Positions 1 to 5,526 of a DNA stretch of 5,526 bases are shown in pieces. This stretch comes from DASUFP01 sp036274495 (GTDB lineage Bacteria > Bacteroidota > Bacteroidia > AKYH767-A > OLB10). The notes under the pieces are model-generated. The model was given only the letters and a program-made list of their open reading frames with translations. It had not been told where the DNA came from and made no database searches. Both the position numbers and the translations under genes were made by a program. Numbering within the stretch: the stretch's first letter is position 1; each line of letters starts with the position of its first letter. The stretch is from assembly GCA_036274495.1 (NCBI GenBank), contig DASUFP010000044.1:1-5526 (forward strand), in the 5' to 3' direction.

Positions 1-208
1 CTGGATTAGTCTGCCCTACAATACGGCCACATACATACACATTGCCTGCAGAATCGGTAACCATATCCATGATTTTCTCATCGGGAAGGGAGATGTTAGT
101 AGGATACCCGGCACCACCCATGCGGTCAAACCATTGCCACGTCTGGCTGTGTGCTAGTGATGGAACAACCAATACGGTAATAAAAAACAATATGCGTTTG
201 AGTGTCAT
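1..208 (-). CDS. Secreted SBBP-like beta-propeller protein, N-terminal part only
   Basis: This is the 5' end of a gene that leaves the window at base 1; 69 codons are visible. The ATG is at 206-208. Residues 1-22 form a clear signal peptide: a short basic start (MTLKR), a hydrophobic core (ILFFITVLVV) and a likely cleavage site around SLAHSQ. The mature part begins TWQWFDRMGGAGY, and residues 46-65 (IMDMVTDSAGNVYVCGRIVG) resemble one SBBP or NHL-type propeller blade, whose hallmark is D-x-x-GN-x-Y-V-x-G. Secreted proteins of this type in Bacteroidota usually have many blades and a C-terminal type IX sorting domain, but that end lies outside the window. The protein probably acts outside the cell or on its surface; its ligand is unknown. 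No other gene lies within 430 bases upstream, so it should have its own promoter. The secretion call is firm, the blade assignment moderate. Confidence 0.75.
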   Translation of the reverse strand, partial: MTLKRILFFITVLVVPSLAHSQTWQWFDRMGGAGYPTNISLPDEKIMDMVTDSAGNVYVCGRIVGQTNP

Positions 209-361
209 GGTTTTAAGGATTACCCTGTTAAAAAACTACCATTTATGGGGCATTCTGGAAAAATTATCACCGTTTAAAGTTATGAATTATATTATATACT
301 TGTAAAAACCTGCCTTGTTTGCAAAGCGATCCGAAAAACTAATTACTAAAATCTTGCTTTC

Positions 362-375
362 CCGATAACTATCGG
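362..375. repeat. Short inverted repeat, 6-bp arms
   Basis: CCGATA-AC-TATCGG has 6-bp perfect arms around a 2-base centre. It lies about 155 bases upstream of the 1-208 gene start. It could be a protein-binding site or chance; there is no T-run to suggest a terminator. Confidence 0.35.
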
Positions 376-392
376 TCAGTGGTGAGGATAAA

Positions 393-406
393 TGGAATTA
401 ATTCCA
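393..406. repeat. Perfect 14-bp palindrome
   Basis: TGGAATTAATTCCA is a perfect 14-bp palindrome. The half-site AATTCC is repeated directly after it (407-412), so three copies of the half-site sit close together. It lies upstream of the secreted propeller gene at 1-208, where an operator would be plausible. Confidence 0.4.
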
Positions 407-593
407 ATTCCGGTGAGTCCTCCGAAATAGTTACTAATTTGTTTTTTCACACATGCTTCAAAATTGTTATTATCGGATAGTGAAGCGTGTTCCATATGAA
501 ATTGTTGTTCTGCTTTCTGCAGATTTTAATAAGAATACGCTTTTCTACATTCTCCACATAACACTGCTTGAATAAAACTGTGGTAAGGCATTT

Positions 594-609
594 TCATGAT
601 TAATCATGA
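594..609. repeat. Perfect 16-bp palindrome downstream of the ATPase gene
   Basis: TCATGATTAATCATGA is a perfect 16-bp palindrome that begins about 36 bases past the ATPase stop codon. As RNA it could fold into a 6-bp stem with a TTAA loop, but it is AT-rich and has no following T-run on the minus strand, so it is a poor intrinsic terminator. A dimeric protein-binding site is the alternative. Confidence 0.4.
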
Positions 610-645
610 GTACTGTCATGCTGAATTCATACAAGTATATCTCAA

Positions 646-1785
646 CTAATATCTTTCAATCCAACGCGAAAACAAGCAGTCATACACTTTGAATCCCACC
701 TCAGAACCGGTTTCAATTTTATAAATCAGCTCCTTATCAAGCAAGGATTCAATACTTCTCTGAACGGCTGAAGATGTACCCAATCCGTATTGCTGTATCA
801 TTTTCCTGGAGTTGGGCTGATATAAAATCCCCTCCTTTGCAATTGCCTTCAGCATATCCCACTGATTTGTGGTAAGCATTGTCCTGTACTGGTAATAGAC
901 AACTTCATTTTGTTTTAAAAGTTCAAATGCTTTCAGCCTGGCCCGATCAATCGTGGAATCCTTGTCGCCATCGGCAAAAAGGTTGTTACACAATAATTGC
1001 GTGTAAAAAGTATGACGAAAGGTGAAATCCAGCACAAAATCGACTGCATCGCTTTCGATCCTCCTCTGTTTTTGATTAAACATCCGGATAATAAATTCTT
1101 TATAAACCTCCTGCCCGATTTCACTTAAATAAAGGGTGGATTGATTGGAAAAAAACGGACGCTTTGAATGATGAAACATCTGCGTCAATAAATGCTGACT
1201 GCTGCCACTGAATATAAATCTGACATTTTTCAGGTTTTGTATTTGAGTTCTGATAATGGCCTCCATATTCGTTTCCTTGTAAAGCGCTATCTGCTGAAAT
1301 TCATCAAGAGCAATTATACAGGGTTTGTTTTGATTTTCAAGAAAAGAGAATATGCTTTGAAGTGTATGTTCGTAGAGCTTTTGATGGTTATATGAAAAAG
1401 TAACCTGTGGTTGCCCTGTCAACTCATCATAACTGAAAACCGGACGAAGTTGTTTGATAAACTCCATAGCGTTTTTCCAAAATGAAGTCTTTTGTGGAAC
1501 AGACTGCAGAATTGCAGTAACTATTTTATTTGAAAAATCACTCAGAGATTCCGTATCAAATATATCTTCATAAATACAGGTAACTTTATGATTCTTCTTC
1601 AGTTTTTCCAAAGTATGATGCAATAACCCGGTTTTGCCCATACGTCTTATCGACACAAAAACCGTATTGATGCCATTATGTGCATTTGTAATTAACTGCT
1701 TTGTTTCCTGTTCGCGGTCACGAAAAAGTGCAGCCCCATGATACCAGCTGACCGGAAACGGGTTGGATTCGTTGTATCTGATCAT
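646..1785 (-). CDS. AAA+ ATPase, archaeal-type ATPase_2 family with C-terminal winged helix
   Basis: This is a 379-residue P-loop ATPase, probably cytoplasmic. The N-terminus has the family lead-in NPFPVSWYHGAALFRDRE (8-25). Walker A is SIRRMGKTGL (45-54, with K51 and T52), Walker B is CIIALDEFQ (156-164, with D161 and E162), and the sensor-1 strand ends in FIFSGSS (190-196), the form common in this family. Residues about 305-360 form a winged helix-turn-helix, and the tail VYDCLFSRW (367-375) is the conserved end seen in ATPase_2 (PF01637) proteins. All nucleotide-binding residues look intact. Length matches stand-alone members; no nuclease domain is fused to it. Members of this STAND-related clade are numerous in Bacteroidota and mostly of unknown role; proposals include mobile-element and stress-related regulation. 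It starts at ATG 1783-1785 and ends in TAG. It is monocistronic here. A 12-bp direct repeat lies 16-41 bases before its start. Confidence 0.88.
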   Translation of the reverse strand: MIRYNESNPFPVSWYHGAALFRDREQETKQLITNAHNGINTVFVSIRRMGKTGLLHHTLEKLKKNHKVTCIYEDIFDTESLSDFSNKIVTAILQSVPQKTSFWKNAMEFIKQLRPVFSYDELTGQPQVTFSYNHQKLYEHTLQSIFSFLENQNKPCIIALDEFQQIALYKETNMEAIIRTQIQNLKNVRFIFSGSSQHLLTQMFHHSKRPFFSNQSTLYLSEIGQEVYKEFIIRMFNQKQRRIESDAVDFVLDFTFRHTFYTQLLCNNLFADGDKDSTIDRARLKAFELLKQNEVVYYQYRTMLTTNQWDMLKAIAKEGILYQPNSRKMIQQYGLGTSSAVQRSIESLLDKELIYKIETGSEVGFKVYDCLFSRWIERY

Positions 1786-1800
1786 AATTCAAATACACAA

Positions 1801-1826
1801 CAAAATGCGTTACGCAAAATGCGTTA
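1801..1826. promoter_or_regulatory. Tandem 12-bp direct repeat with nested palindrome before the ATPase gene
   Basis: CAAAATGCGTTA occurs twice, at 1801-1812 and 1815-1826, exactly 14 bases apart. The perfect inverted repeat TGCGT-T-ACGCA (1806-1816) spans the junction between the copies. The block ends 15 bases before the ATPase ATG. Its place in the promoter or leader suggests an operator or an RNA-level control site for the ATPase gene, possibly autoregulatory through the winged helix; that role is inference. Confidence 0.5.
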
Positions 1827-2177
1827 TGGCGAATATGTTTTTTAGATTTATCATTGAGTCAGAGTTGGAATTACGTCGTATAAATAATCGCAATATTAAT
1901 TATATTCAATGTGTTATAACAAAAATCCCTACTCTGATCTGAGACCTCTGCCGGTCCGGCCCTTTCCCATGTTTGTCAGCGCCCCATTCGGGATAAACGG
2001 CTCATTCCGGTAGGTTAAACCACCAAACTGCGAATATGCAGGCGTTGGTCAGTAATGTTTAATAATAAAAATACCCACTGAAGCACCTCATCTGTTTACG
2101 GTGGATGTTGACCGACCAGCCCCGACAGTTATCAGTGTCGTCCTGGACTTTCTACTGCAGTTTACAAACCGATATTC

Positions 2178-2205
2178 AAAAAAAAGCCCACCTGAGCAAG
2201 TGGCC
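2178..2205 (-). terminator. Candidate intrinsic terminator of the secreted propeller gene
   Basis: Read on the minus strand, GGCCAC and GTGGGC form a 6-bp stem with one mismatch around an 8-base loop, followed directly by a run of T (plus-strand A-run 2178-2185). It lies 80-110 bases after the TAG stop of the 2288-3496 gene, in the right orientation. The stem is short and imperfect, so strength is uncertain. Confidence 0.45.
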
Positions 2206-2207
2206 TC

Positions 2208-2224
2208 TGCGATGCAAGGTCGCA
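2208..2224 (-). repeat. Small hairpin next to the terminator
   Basis: TGCGA and TCGCA form a perfect 5-bp stem around a 7-base loop, immediately before the terminator-like hairpin in the minus-strand transcript. The two stems together may structure the 3' end of the 2288-3496 message. Confidence 0.35.
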
Positions 2225-2287
2225 AGAATGCTCATTCAAGCCTCCGTCTTATTTGAGAATCATTTTCGATTTAAATTAGTATGCTAT

Positions 2288-3496
2288 CTATTGATATAAA
2301 AGTTTACCCGTGGTCAGAGTATGTCCCTCTTCATCCAAAAATCGTGCAAAATAAATACCACGCGATTGCTGGCTCAAATCGATGTGCTGTGTTCCGGTTA
2401 ATTCAACCAAATTTCGAACAACCTCTCCTAAAGCATCGGTGATTTCGATTTTTGAAACAGAAGGATGAGTTTGAATGGTGAAATGTCCATTGCCGGGATT
2501 AGGGTATACGGAGTATAAATTAGATTCGGCCAAAACATCTTCCTGTGAAAGCGGAAGACCTGTGATCTTGAGGATAGTTCCATCCAGTCCGCAGCTGTAC
2601 CCAATGCCGGAACCTGCAAGGAAACCCCCATATTGCCTTGAAGAACCGGTTGTTTCCGGTTGCCAGGTAACTCCTGCATCAATAGTTTTCAATATAGTGC
2701 TGGTGTTGGCCTGTGAATTGCCACCAAACACATATCCGGTGGTTGCATTTAAAAAGTGAATCTTGGTCAGGTAATTGTCGGCGACACTTTGTAATGACCA
2801 ATTTTGACCCCCATCTGTAGTGTTAAGTATCACACCACTGTTGGTTCCGGCGACCAGATCGCCACCGGTAATATAACCATTGTTATTGTCGGTAAAATAA
2901 ACCGATACCAGGTGTTCAGTGTAACCGCTGGTTTGTGCAGTCCAGTTTAAACCACTGTCAGTAGTTTTAATGATTGCACCTTCATATCCGACAGCATAAC
3001 CCGTGTTGGAGTCGGAAAAATAAATGTCGTAGAGATATTCACTGGTTCCGGTATTGAGCGTTGCCCAGGTAACGCCATTATCGGATGACTTTAATACTGT
3101 TCCATTATATCCGGTTACAAATAAATCTATTCCAACCGAAAACACTGACGTGAAATCCTGATTGGTTCCGGTTGAAATCGAACCCCAAAGCATTCCTCCA
3201 TCGGTTGTTTTCAGAATGGTGCCGTTTCGTCCAACAATATATCCGGTGTCTGTACTTACAAAACATACATCAAACAATTCTGCATTCAAACCTGATGATT
3301 GGGCAATCCAGTTTATACCCCCGTCGATGGTTTTAATGATGGTGCCATTTTGCCCCACGGCGTATCCCACCAAAGGATCAGTGAAACAAACAGCCAACAG
3401 GTTGGATGTGGTTCCGCTGCTCAGGGGCAACCAGGATTGGCTAAACGTGATAATGGAAAACCAGCCGAATAATAGGGTCAGCAGTGCTTTTTTCAT
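2288..3496 (-). CDS. Secreted seven-bladed Ycf48/BNR-like propeller with type IX sorting domain
   Basis: This 402-residue protein is exported by Sec and then by the type IX system. Residues 1-20 are a signal peptide (MKK, a hydrophobic stretch, cleavage near TFSQS). Seven repeats of about 40-48 residues follow, each starting with Trp (W22, W63, W104, W144, W185, W233, W278) and carrying the pattern GY-x-VG-x-NGTI-x-KT-x-DGG. This is the Ycf48-like (PSII_BNR, PF14870) or sialidase BNR type, and seven repeats make one closed seven-bladed propeller. Blades five and six have insertions (around 212-220 and 258-266). Residues 327-402 are a type A sorting domain: YSVYPNPGNGHFTI, then KIEITDALGEVV, then SRGIYFARF and a final KLLYQ. 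Ycf48 itself helps photosystem II assembly in phototrophs; here no such role is implied. A surface or extracellular binding role is likely, ligand unknown. The ATG is at 3494-3496, the stop is TAG, and the gene stands alone. Confidence 0.92.
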   Translation of the reverse strand: MKKALLTLLFGWFSIITFSQSWLPLSSGTTSNLLAVCFTDPLVGYAVGQNGTIIKTIDGGINWIAQSSGLNAELFDVCFVSTDTGYIVGRNGTILKTTDGGMLWGSISTGTNQDFTSVFSVGIDLFVTGYNGTVLKSSDNGVTWATLNTGTSEYLYDIYFSDSNTGYAVGYEGAIIKTTDSGLNWTAQTSGYTEHLVSVYFTDNNNGYITGGDLVAGTNSGVILNTTDGGQNWSLQSVADNYLTKIHFLNATTGYVFGGNSQANTSTILKTIDAGVTWQPETTGSSRQYGGFLAGSGIGYSCGLDGTILKITGLPLSQEDVLAESNLYSVYPNPGNGHFTIQTHPSVSKIEITDALGEVVRNLVELTGTQHIDLSQQSRGIYFARFLDEEGHTLTTGKLLYQ

Positions 3497-3758
3497 AGTT
3501 AAGTGCAGTTGAAAATAGGGTTGGAGTTGTAAAAGTTGCCCGTATGATAAAACAGATCAGGGATTTTCAGATATTAATACGTTCAATACCGGTTAATCAT
3601 ATCATAGCGAGCTTAGGGATTGATAGATAAATCTTCGGAATGGAAAGATAGGAAAAATGGTTAAATTGGTCAAATCCGGCAACGATATCGGTATCTGGCT
3701 CAGCAGCTCTGATTCTGGGTATTCAAATAATTTGGACTCGTTTGTTTGAGAAGCTTTA
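3497..3758. other. Intergenic spacer, no gene seen
   Basis: This 262-base spacer lies between the HEPN-like gene and the secreted propeller gene. It should hold the end of the former's transcript and the promoter of the latter. On the minus strand two overlapping frames stay open for about 50-60 codons, but neither has a convincing start or recognisable motif. I found no clear terminator hairpin and no clear -7 element. Confidence 0.5.
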
Positions 3759-4304
3759 TTATTTTGGGATGGTCATATCTGATGGCATATATAAAAGGGG
3801 AGTAACATCTCGAAAAATAGGGAATCGTCTTAATTTGTTTGTTTGTATTTGAGTTAAAGCTGAGTATAAATATTGAATATCCATCAAATATGTGTGTAAT
3901 TGATTTTCATCTATATTAAAATCGGTGCTTTTCATTTTCTGATTTTTATCCATACGGTTATGCACAAATTTTAATCCAATAACGGACCTTCCTGTTTCTT
4001 GGTCTCTGGAAATGAGTACTGGCTTTGAAAAAGCATGAATTAGATTATTTCGAAGTTTATTTGCTTTTGTCAATTTTTCGATTAATAGTAATAATGAATC
4101 ATTTTCAAAATTATTTATCATTGGTTTTAAATGAGAGTTTAAATGCTCAATCAACATTACAAATGGAATATCTCGTTCTATATTCTCATCATATGTTGGA
4201 ATAATAGTCTTTAAATAAATAACATGTTTAATAGCTGATTCCATTAATCCAAAAATGGTAACGAACTTGCCGAGTGAAGCAAATAGTTTTATGTCTGGTC
4301 CCAT
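3759..4304 (-). CDS. HEPN-like protein of unknown function, downstream of the methyltransferase
   Basis: This is a 181-residue, mainly helical, soluble protein that I cannot assign to a named family. It has no signal peptide or membrane segment. Residues 10-35 form an amphipathic helix with FGLMESAIKHVIY, like the G-x-x-E opening helix of HEPN domains, and residues 83-91 read KLRNNLIHA, giving R85-N86-x3-H90. This matches the R-x4-6-H active-site motif of HEPN ribonucleases, where Arg and His (often with a following Asn or Asp) cleave RNA in the dimer. The C-terminal 50 residues (about 130-181) carry another helix (LHTYLMDIQYLYSALTQI) and a basic tail. It begins 34 bases after the methyltransferase stop on the same strand, so the two are probably co-transcribed. 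The gene looks AT-richer than the propeller gene, hinting at transfer. An antiphage or toxin role is inferred from motif and context only. The ATG is at 4302-4304 and the stop is TAA. Confidence 0.7.
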   Translation of the reverse strand: MGPDIKLFASLGKFVTIFGLMESAIKHVIYLKTIIPTYDENIERDIPFVMLIEHLNSHLKPMINNFENDSLLLLIEKLTKANKLRNNLIHAFSKPVLISRDQETGRSVIGLKFVHNRMDKNQKMKSTDFNIDENQLHTYLMDIQYLYSALTQIQTNKLRRFPIFRDVTPLLYMPSDMTIPK

Positions 4305-4338
4305 TATATTTTAAATTATTGATTCAAAAATAGGTTAA

Positions 4339-4725
4339 TTATGGATAATTCCTAGTTAAACATTCCACCTTTGTGGATTGTTTTTCATTTAGTTCCTTGT
4401 TAACATTATTAATTGTCAAAGGCATAGTTATATGTACTGTGTTCCAGCCATAGCGAGTTACATATTCCTGTAGTATTGAAGAGTCATATGATGATAAGAG
4501 GAATTTGCCTTTAATCTTTGTAAGGATATCTAAAAGCAATCTGAAATCTGACTCAGAATATCCTTTGTAATGACCGCACTCGGAATTGAAATATGGTGGG
4601 TCCAAATAGAAAAAGGTTCCTTCTCCATCCTTCAATTTTATCAGATTAACAGCGTCACGACAAAAGATTTCTACCTTTTCCACACGCTGCTGATATTTAT
4701 CGGTAAAGTTTAATCTCCTGTTCAT
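4339..4725 (-). CDS. Methyltransferase C-terminal part (catalytic DPPY)
   Basis: This is the 128-residue open frame after the first ATG downstream of the interrupting TGA. It carries motif IV, FFYLDPPYFNSECGHYKGYS, where DPPY is the catalytic motif that holds the target adenine (residues 185-188 of the read-through protein). GKFLLSSYDS and the family C-terminus KVECLTRNYP follow. It lacks the SAM-binding FxGGG loop. The ATG at 4723-4725 corresponds to an internal Met of the full protein, and coding similarity clearly continues upstream of it, so it is probably not a natural start. No Shine-Dalgarno-like site precedes it. Confidence 0.6.
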   Translation of the reverse strand: MNRRLNFTDKYQQRVEKVEIFCRDAVNLIKLKDGEGTFFYLDPPYFNSECGHYKGYSESDFRLLLDILTKIKGKFLLSSYDSSILQEYVTRYGWNTVHITMPLTINNVNKELNEKQSTKVECLTRNYP

Positions 4726-4845
4726 CGTTGCTTTGGCGGAGAGGTCAGACTTTCCAATGGCAAAACCTGCGTTGAGCTTATGCCCGAACCCCAGGTTTGT
4801 GTTGCACCAAAAGCCCCATGCCTGTGATAGTTTATCGTCAGCTGT

Positions 4846-5154
4846 TCAATTCTGATATTCTACCGTGCTTCCTGTCTTTAAAATGTGCTTTGATAAAATA
4901 TACGAATACTCACTATGTAATGTTGATAGTATTTTTAATTGTAGCCTCTCAAAATCCGTTTGAAGTGTTTCATAGAAATTAATTACACGATTATCCATGT
5001 CGTTAATCACTTCGTGCGCTGATGGATGTTTTGCAAAGAACACTGCACCACCTCCGAAGAACGGTTCGCAATATAGTTTGTGTTCAGGAATCATTTGAAC
5101 AATTCGTTTGGCAAGACGTTGCTTGCCACCATAGTAAGATATTGGTGTTTTCAT
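4846..5154 (-). CDS. Methyltransferase N-terminal part (SAM-binding motif)
   Basis: This is a 102-residue product ending at the internal TGA. It has the N-terminal SYYGGK motif (6-11), followed by LYCEPFFGGGAVFF (27-40), the motif-I loop that binds S-adenosylmethionine, and EVINDMDNRVINFY (48-61), which supplies the acidic residue at the end of the second strand. I chose ATG 5152-5154 because family members begin MKTPI or similar at this point; in-frame TTG and GTG codons lie just before it, at 5155-5160. Residues about 78-102 belong to the start of the target-recognition region, which is cut off. Confidence 0.65.
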   Translation of the reverse strand: MKTPISYYGGKQRLAKRIVQMIPEHKLYCEPFFGGGAVFFAKHPSAHEVINDMDNRVINFYETLQTDFERLQLKILSTLHSEYSYILSKHILKTGSTVEYQN

Positions 5155-5160
5155 CACCAA

Positions 5161-5526
5161 TAAATAGATAGAGAAAAGTTAATTGCTGAAATATCCGAGC
5201 AATTAATCATGAACTATATGTTGGTAGGTGATTTATTGTAAAATGTGCAAAATGTTGGACAGCCAATAATTGATACAAAACTGCTGTCCGTCTGGAATCT
5301 GACAAATTACCCGTGCAATTAATCTGGATTCTCACGCAGAAGTTACTTATTTGTTCTCGCTCCGTCAGTTTCCATTGTTCCCAACAATTATGTCGAATAT
5401 GCAACAATGTTATATTCATTGTATGATGCATTAGGTGAGATACAATCAACGATATTGATTCAGATACCACATCATTCCCAATTGCTGTTTGAACCCAACA
5501 TCGTTGAGATAAATGATTCTAATGAA
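5161..5526. other. Right-end region without a confident gene
   Basis: On the minus strand a frame stays open from near the window edge (after a TAG at about 5516-5518) down to a TGA at 5207-5209, about 100 codons, with the longest candidate start a GTG at 5468-5470. Its content (for example HIRHNCWEQWKLTEREQ) shows no domain I recognise. A second minus-strand frame at the very edge (about 5448-5526) and a plus-strand frame also look open, so coding cannot be settled. If the long frame were real it would end directly against the inverted repeat at 5179-5206 and precede the methyltransferase gene. Confidence 0.3.
5179..5206. repeat. 9-bp inverted repeat before the methyltransferase gene
   Basis: TTAATTGCT (5179-5187) and AGCAATTAA (5198-5206) are perfect inverted arms around a 10-base centre, ending 24 bases upstream of the methyltransferase ATG. 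It could be an operator for a methyltransferase controller or an RNA hairpin in the leader. There is no T-run of terminator length on the minus strand. Confidence 0.45.

Larger units (their letters stand above)
209..645. other. Intergenic spacer with several palindromes, no gene seen
   Basis: This 437-base spacer separates the ATPase stop from the start of the secreted propeller gene, both on the minus strand. I see no frame with convincing coding character. It must hold the end of the ATPase transcript and the promoter of the 1-208 gene, but I could not find a good Bacteroidota -7 box (TAnnTTTG). It contains three perfect or near-perfect inverted repeats, at 362-375, 393-406 and 594-609. Confidence 0.6.
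1929..2250 (-). pseudogene. Possible decayed coding remnant (uncertain)
   Basis: On the minus strand, one frame ending at TAG 1929-1931 stays free of TAA and TAG for about 110 codons but is crossed by two TGA codons, one at 2049-2051 and one about 17 codons further upstream. The last 39 codons (1932-2048) read like real protein, containing GGLTYRNEPFIPNG and MGKGRTGRGLRSE. I do not recognise the family. The stretch overlaps the hairpins at 2178-2224, which argues against a functional gene there. It may be a relic of a mobile element or a chance open frame. Confidence 0.2.
1786..2287. other. Intergenic spacer with repeats, hairpins and a possible gene remnant
   Basis: This 502-base spacer lies between the propeller gene (2288-3496) and the ATPase. 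Its parts are a pair of hairpins with a T-run at 2178-2224, a possibly decayed coding stretch at about 1929-2250, an AT-rich block at 1840-1925 that probably includes the ATPase promoter, and the direct repeat at 1801-1826. The middle part (about 1930-2240) looks richer in GC than the AT-rich ends. Confidence 0.55.
4339..5154 (-). pseudogene. Class D12 DNA adenine methyltransferase interrupted by one in-frame TGA
   Basis: Read through, this is a 271-codon gene for an N6-adenine methyltransferase of the Dam/D12 family (PF02086), which methylates adenine in a short DNA target using S-adenosylmethionine. Length, motif order and both ends (MKTPISYYGGK at the start, ECLTRNYP at the end) match complete family members. 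A single TGA at 4846-4848 (codon 103) interrupts it; the following 40 codons before the next ATG remain in the same frame and read like the family (LSQAWGFWCNTNLGFGHKLNAG, given here as two adjoining parts LSQAWGFWCN and TNLGFGHKLNAG). So this is a nonsense change and not a frameshift. The SAM-binding motif lies before the stop and the catalytic DPPY after it, so neither half should work alone. It may be a pseudogene, a read-through gene, a split enzyme or a sequencing error. Target specificity cannot be read from sequence. The HEPN-like gene follows 34 bases later. Confidence 0.8.

Noticed and set aside
42..305. Plus-strand open frame of 87 codons at the left end
   Set aside because: It overlaps the signal peptide and blade sequence of the minus-strand secreted protein, which has much stronger coding features.
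2105..2299. Plus-strand open frame of 64 codons in the spacer
   Set aside because: It runs through the hairpins and the A-run and overlaps the 3' end of the propeller gene; nothing in the translation looks like a known family.
2475..2759. Plus-strand open frame of 94 codons
   Set aside because: It is antisense to the 3' part of the propeller gene, with no independent motif or start context.
3162..3512. Plus-strand open frame of 116 codons
   Set aside because: It lies opposite the repeated blades of the propeller gene and its Pro-rich repeats are the complement of that coding sequence, so it is an antisense shadow.
4339..4725. The C-terminal methyltransferase part as an independent gene
   Set aside because: Family-like sequence continues without a frame change for 40 codons before its ATG, and it lacks the SAM-binding motif, so it is best read as the second part of one interrupted gene.
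4846..4848. TGA recoded as a sense codon (genetic code change)
   Set aside because: The complete genes here end in TAG or TAA, which made this tempting, but the ATPase and propeller genes contain no in-frame TGA and use TGG for every Trp, as expected under the standard code. The phylum signal also gives no reason to expect recoding.
5155..5160. TTG or GTG as the start of the methyltransferase
   Set aside because: Both codons sit directly before an ATG at 5152-5154 that matches the usual family N-terminus, so the ATG is the simpler choice.
1..5526. CRISPR array, tRNA, rRNA or intact insertion sequence
   Set aside because: I found no regularly spaced repeats, no tRNA-like cloverleaf, no rRNA-like sequence, and no transposase or terminal inverted repeats with target duplications.

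Overview
The window looks like a chromosomal accessory stretch from a member of the Bacteroidota. The main evidence is a secreted protein with an N-terminal signal peptide and a C-terminal type IX secretion (Por) sorting domain, a system confined to that phylum. AT-rich spacers and A-rich regions before start codons instead of Shine-Dalgarno sites fit the same group. Every gene I can support lies on the minus strand, so the window reads from right to left.

In transcription order: the right end (about 5161-5526) has no confident gene, only an ambiguous open frame and a 9-bp inverted repeat. Next comes a class D12 DNA adenine methyltransferase (4339-5154), complete in length and motifs but interrupted by a single in-frame TGA at 4846-4848. 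It is followed after about 34 bases by an AT-rich gene for a 181-residue protein (3759-4304) with an R-x4-H motif of the HEPN ribonuclease type. These two probably form one unit and may be a small defence or mobile-element module. After a 260-base spacer comes a 402-residue secreted protein (2288-3496) with seven Ycf48/BNR-like blades and a type IX sorting tag, and then a hairpin followed by a T-run that could be its terminator. A 500-base spacer follows, holding a possibly decayed coding remnant and a striking direct repeat just before the next gene. That gene encodes an AAA+ ATPase of the archaeal-type ATPase_2 family with a C-terminal winged helix (646-1785). A 437-base spacer with several perfect palindromes leads to the start of another secreted, propeller-like protein (1-208) that runs off the left edge.

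The two secreted propeller proteins and the lone ATPase have no obvious shared pathway. The methyltransferase/HEPN pair is the best candidate for an undescribed system, but its function is inferred from motifs and position only, and the methyltransferase may be dead.
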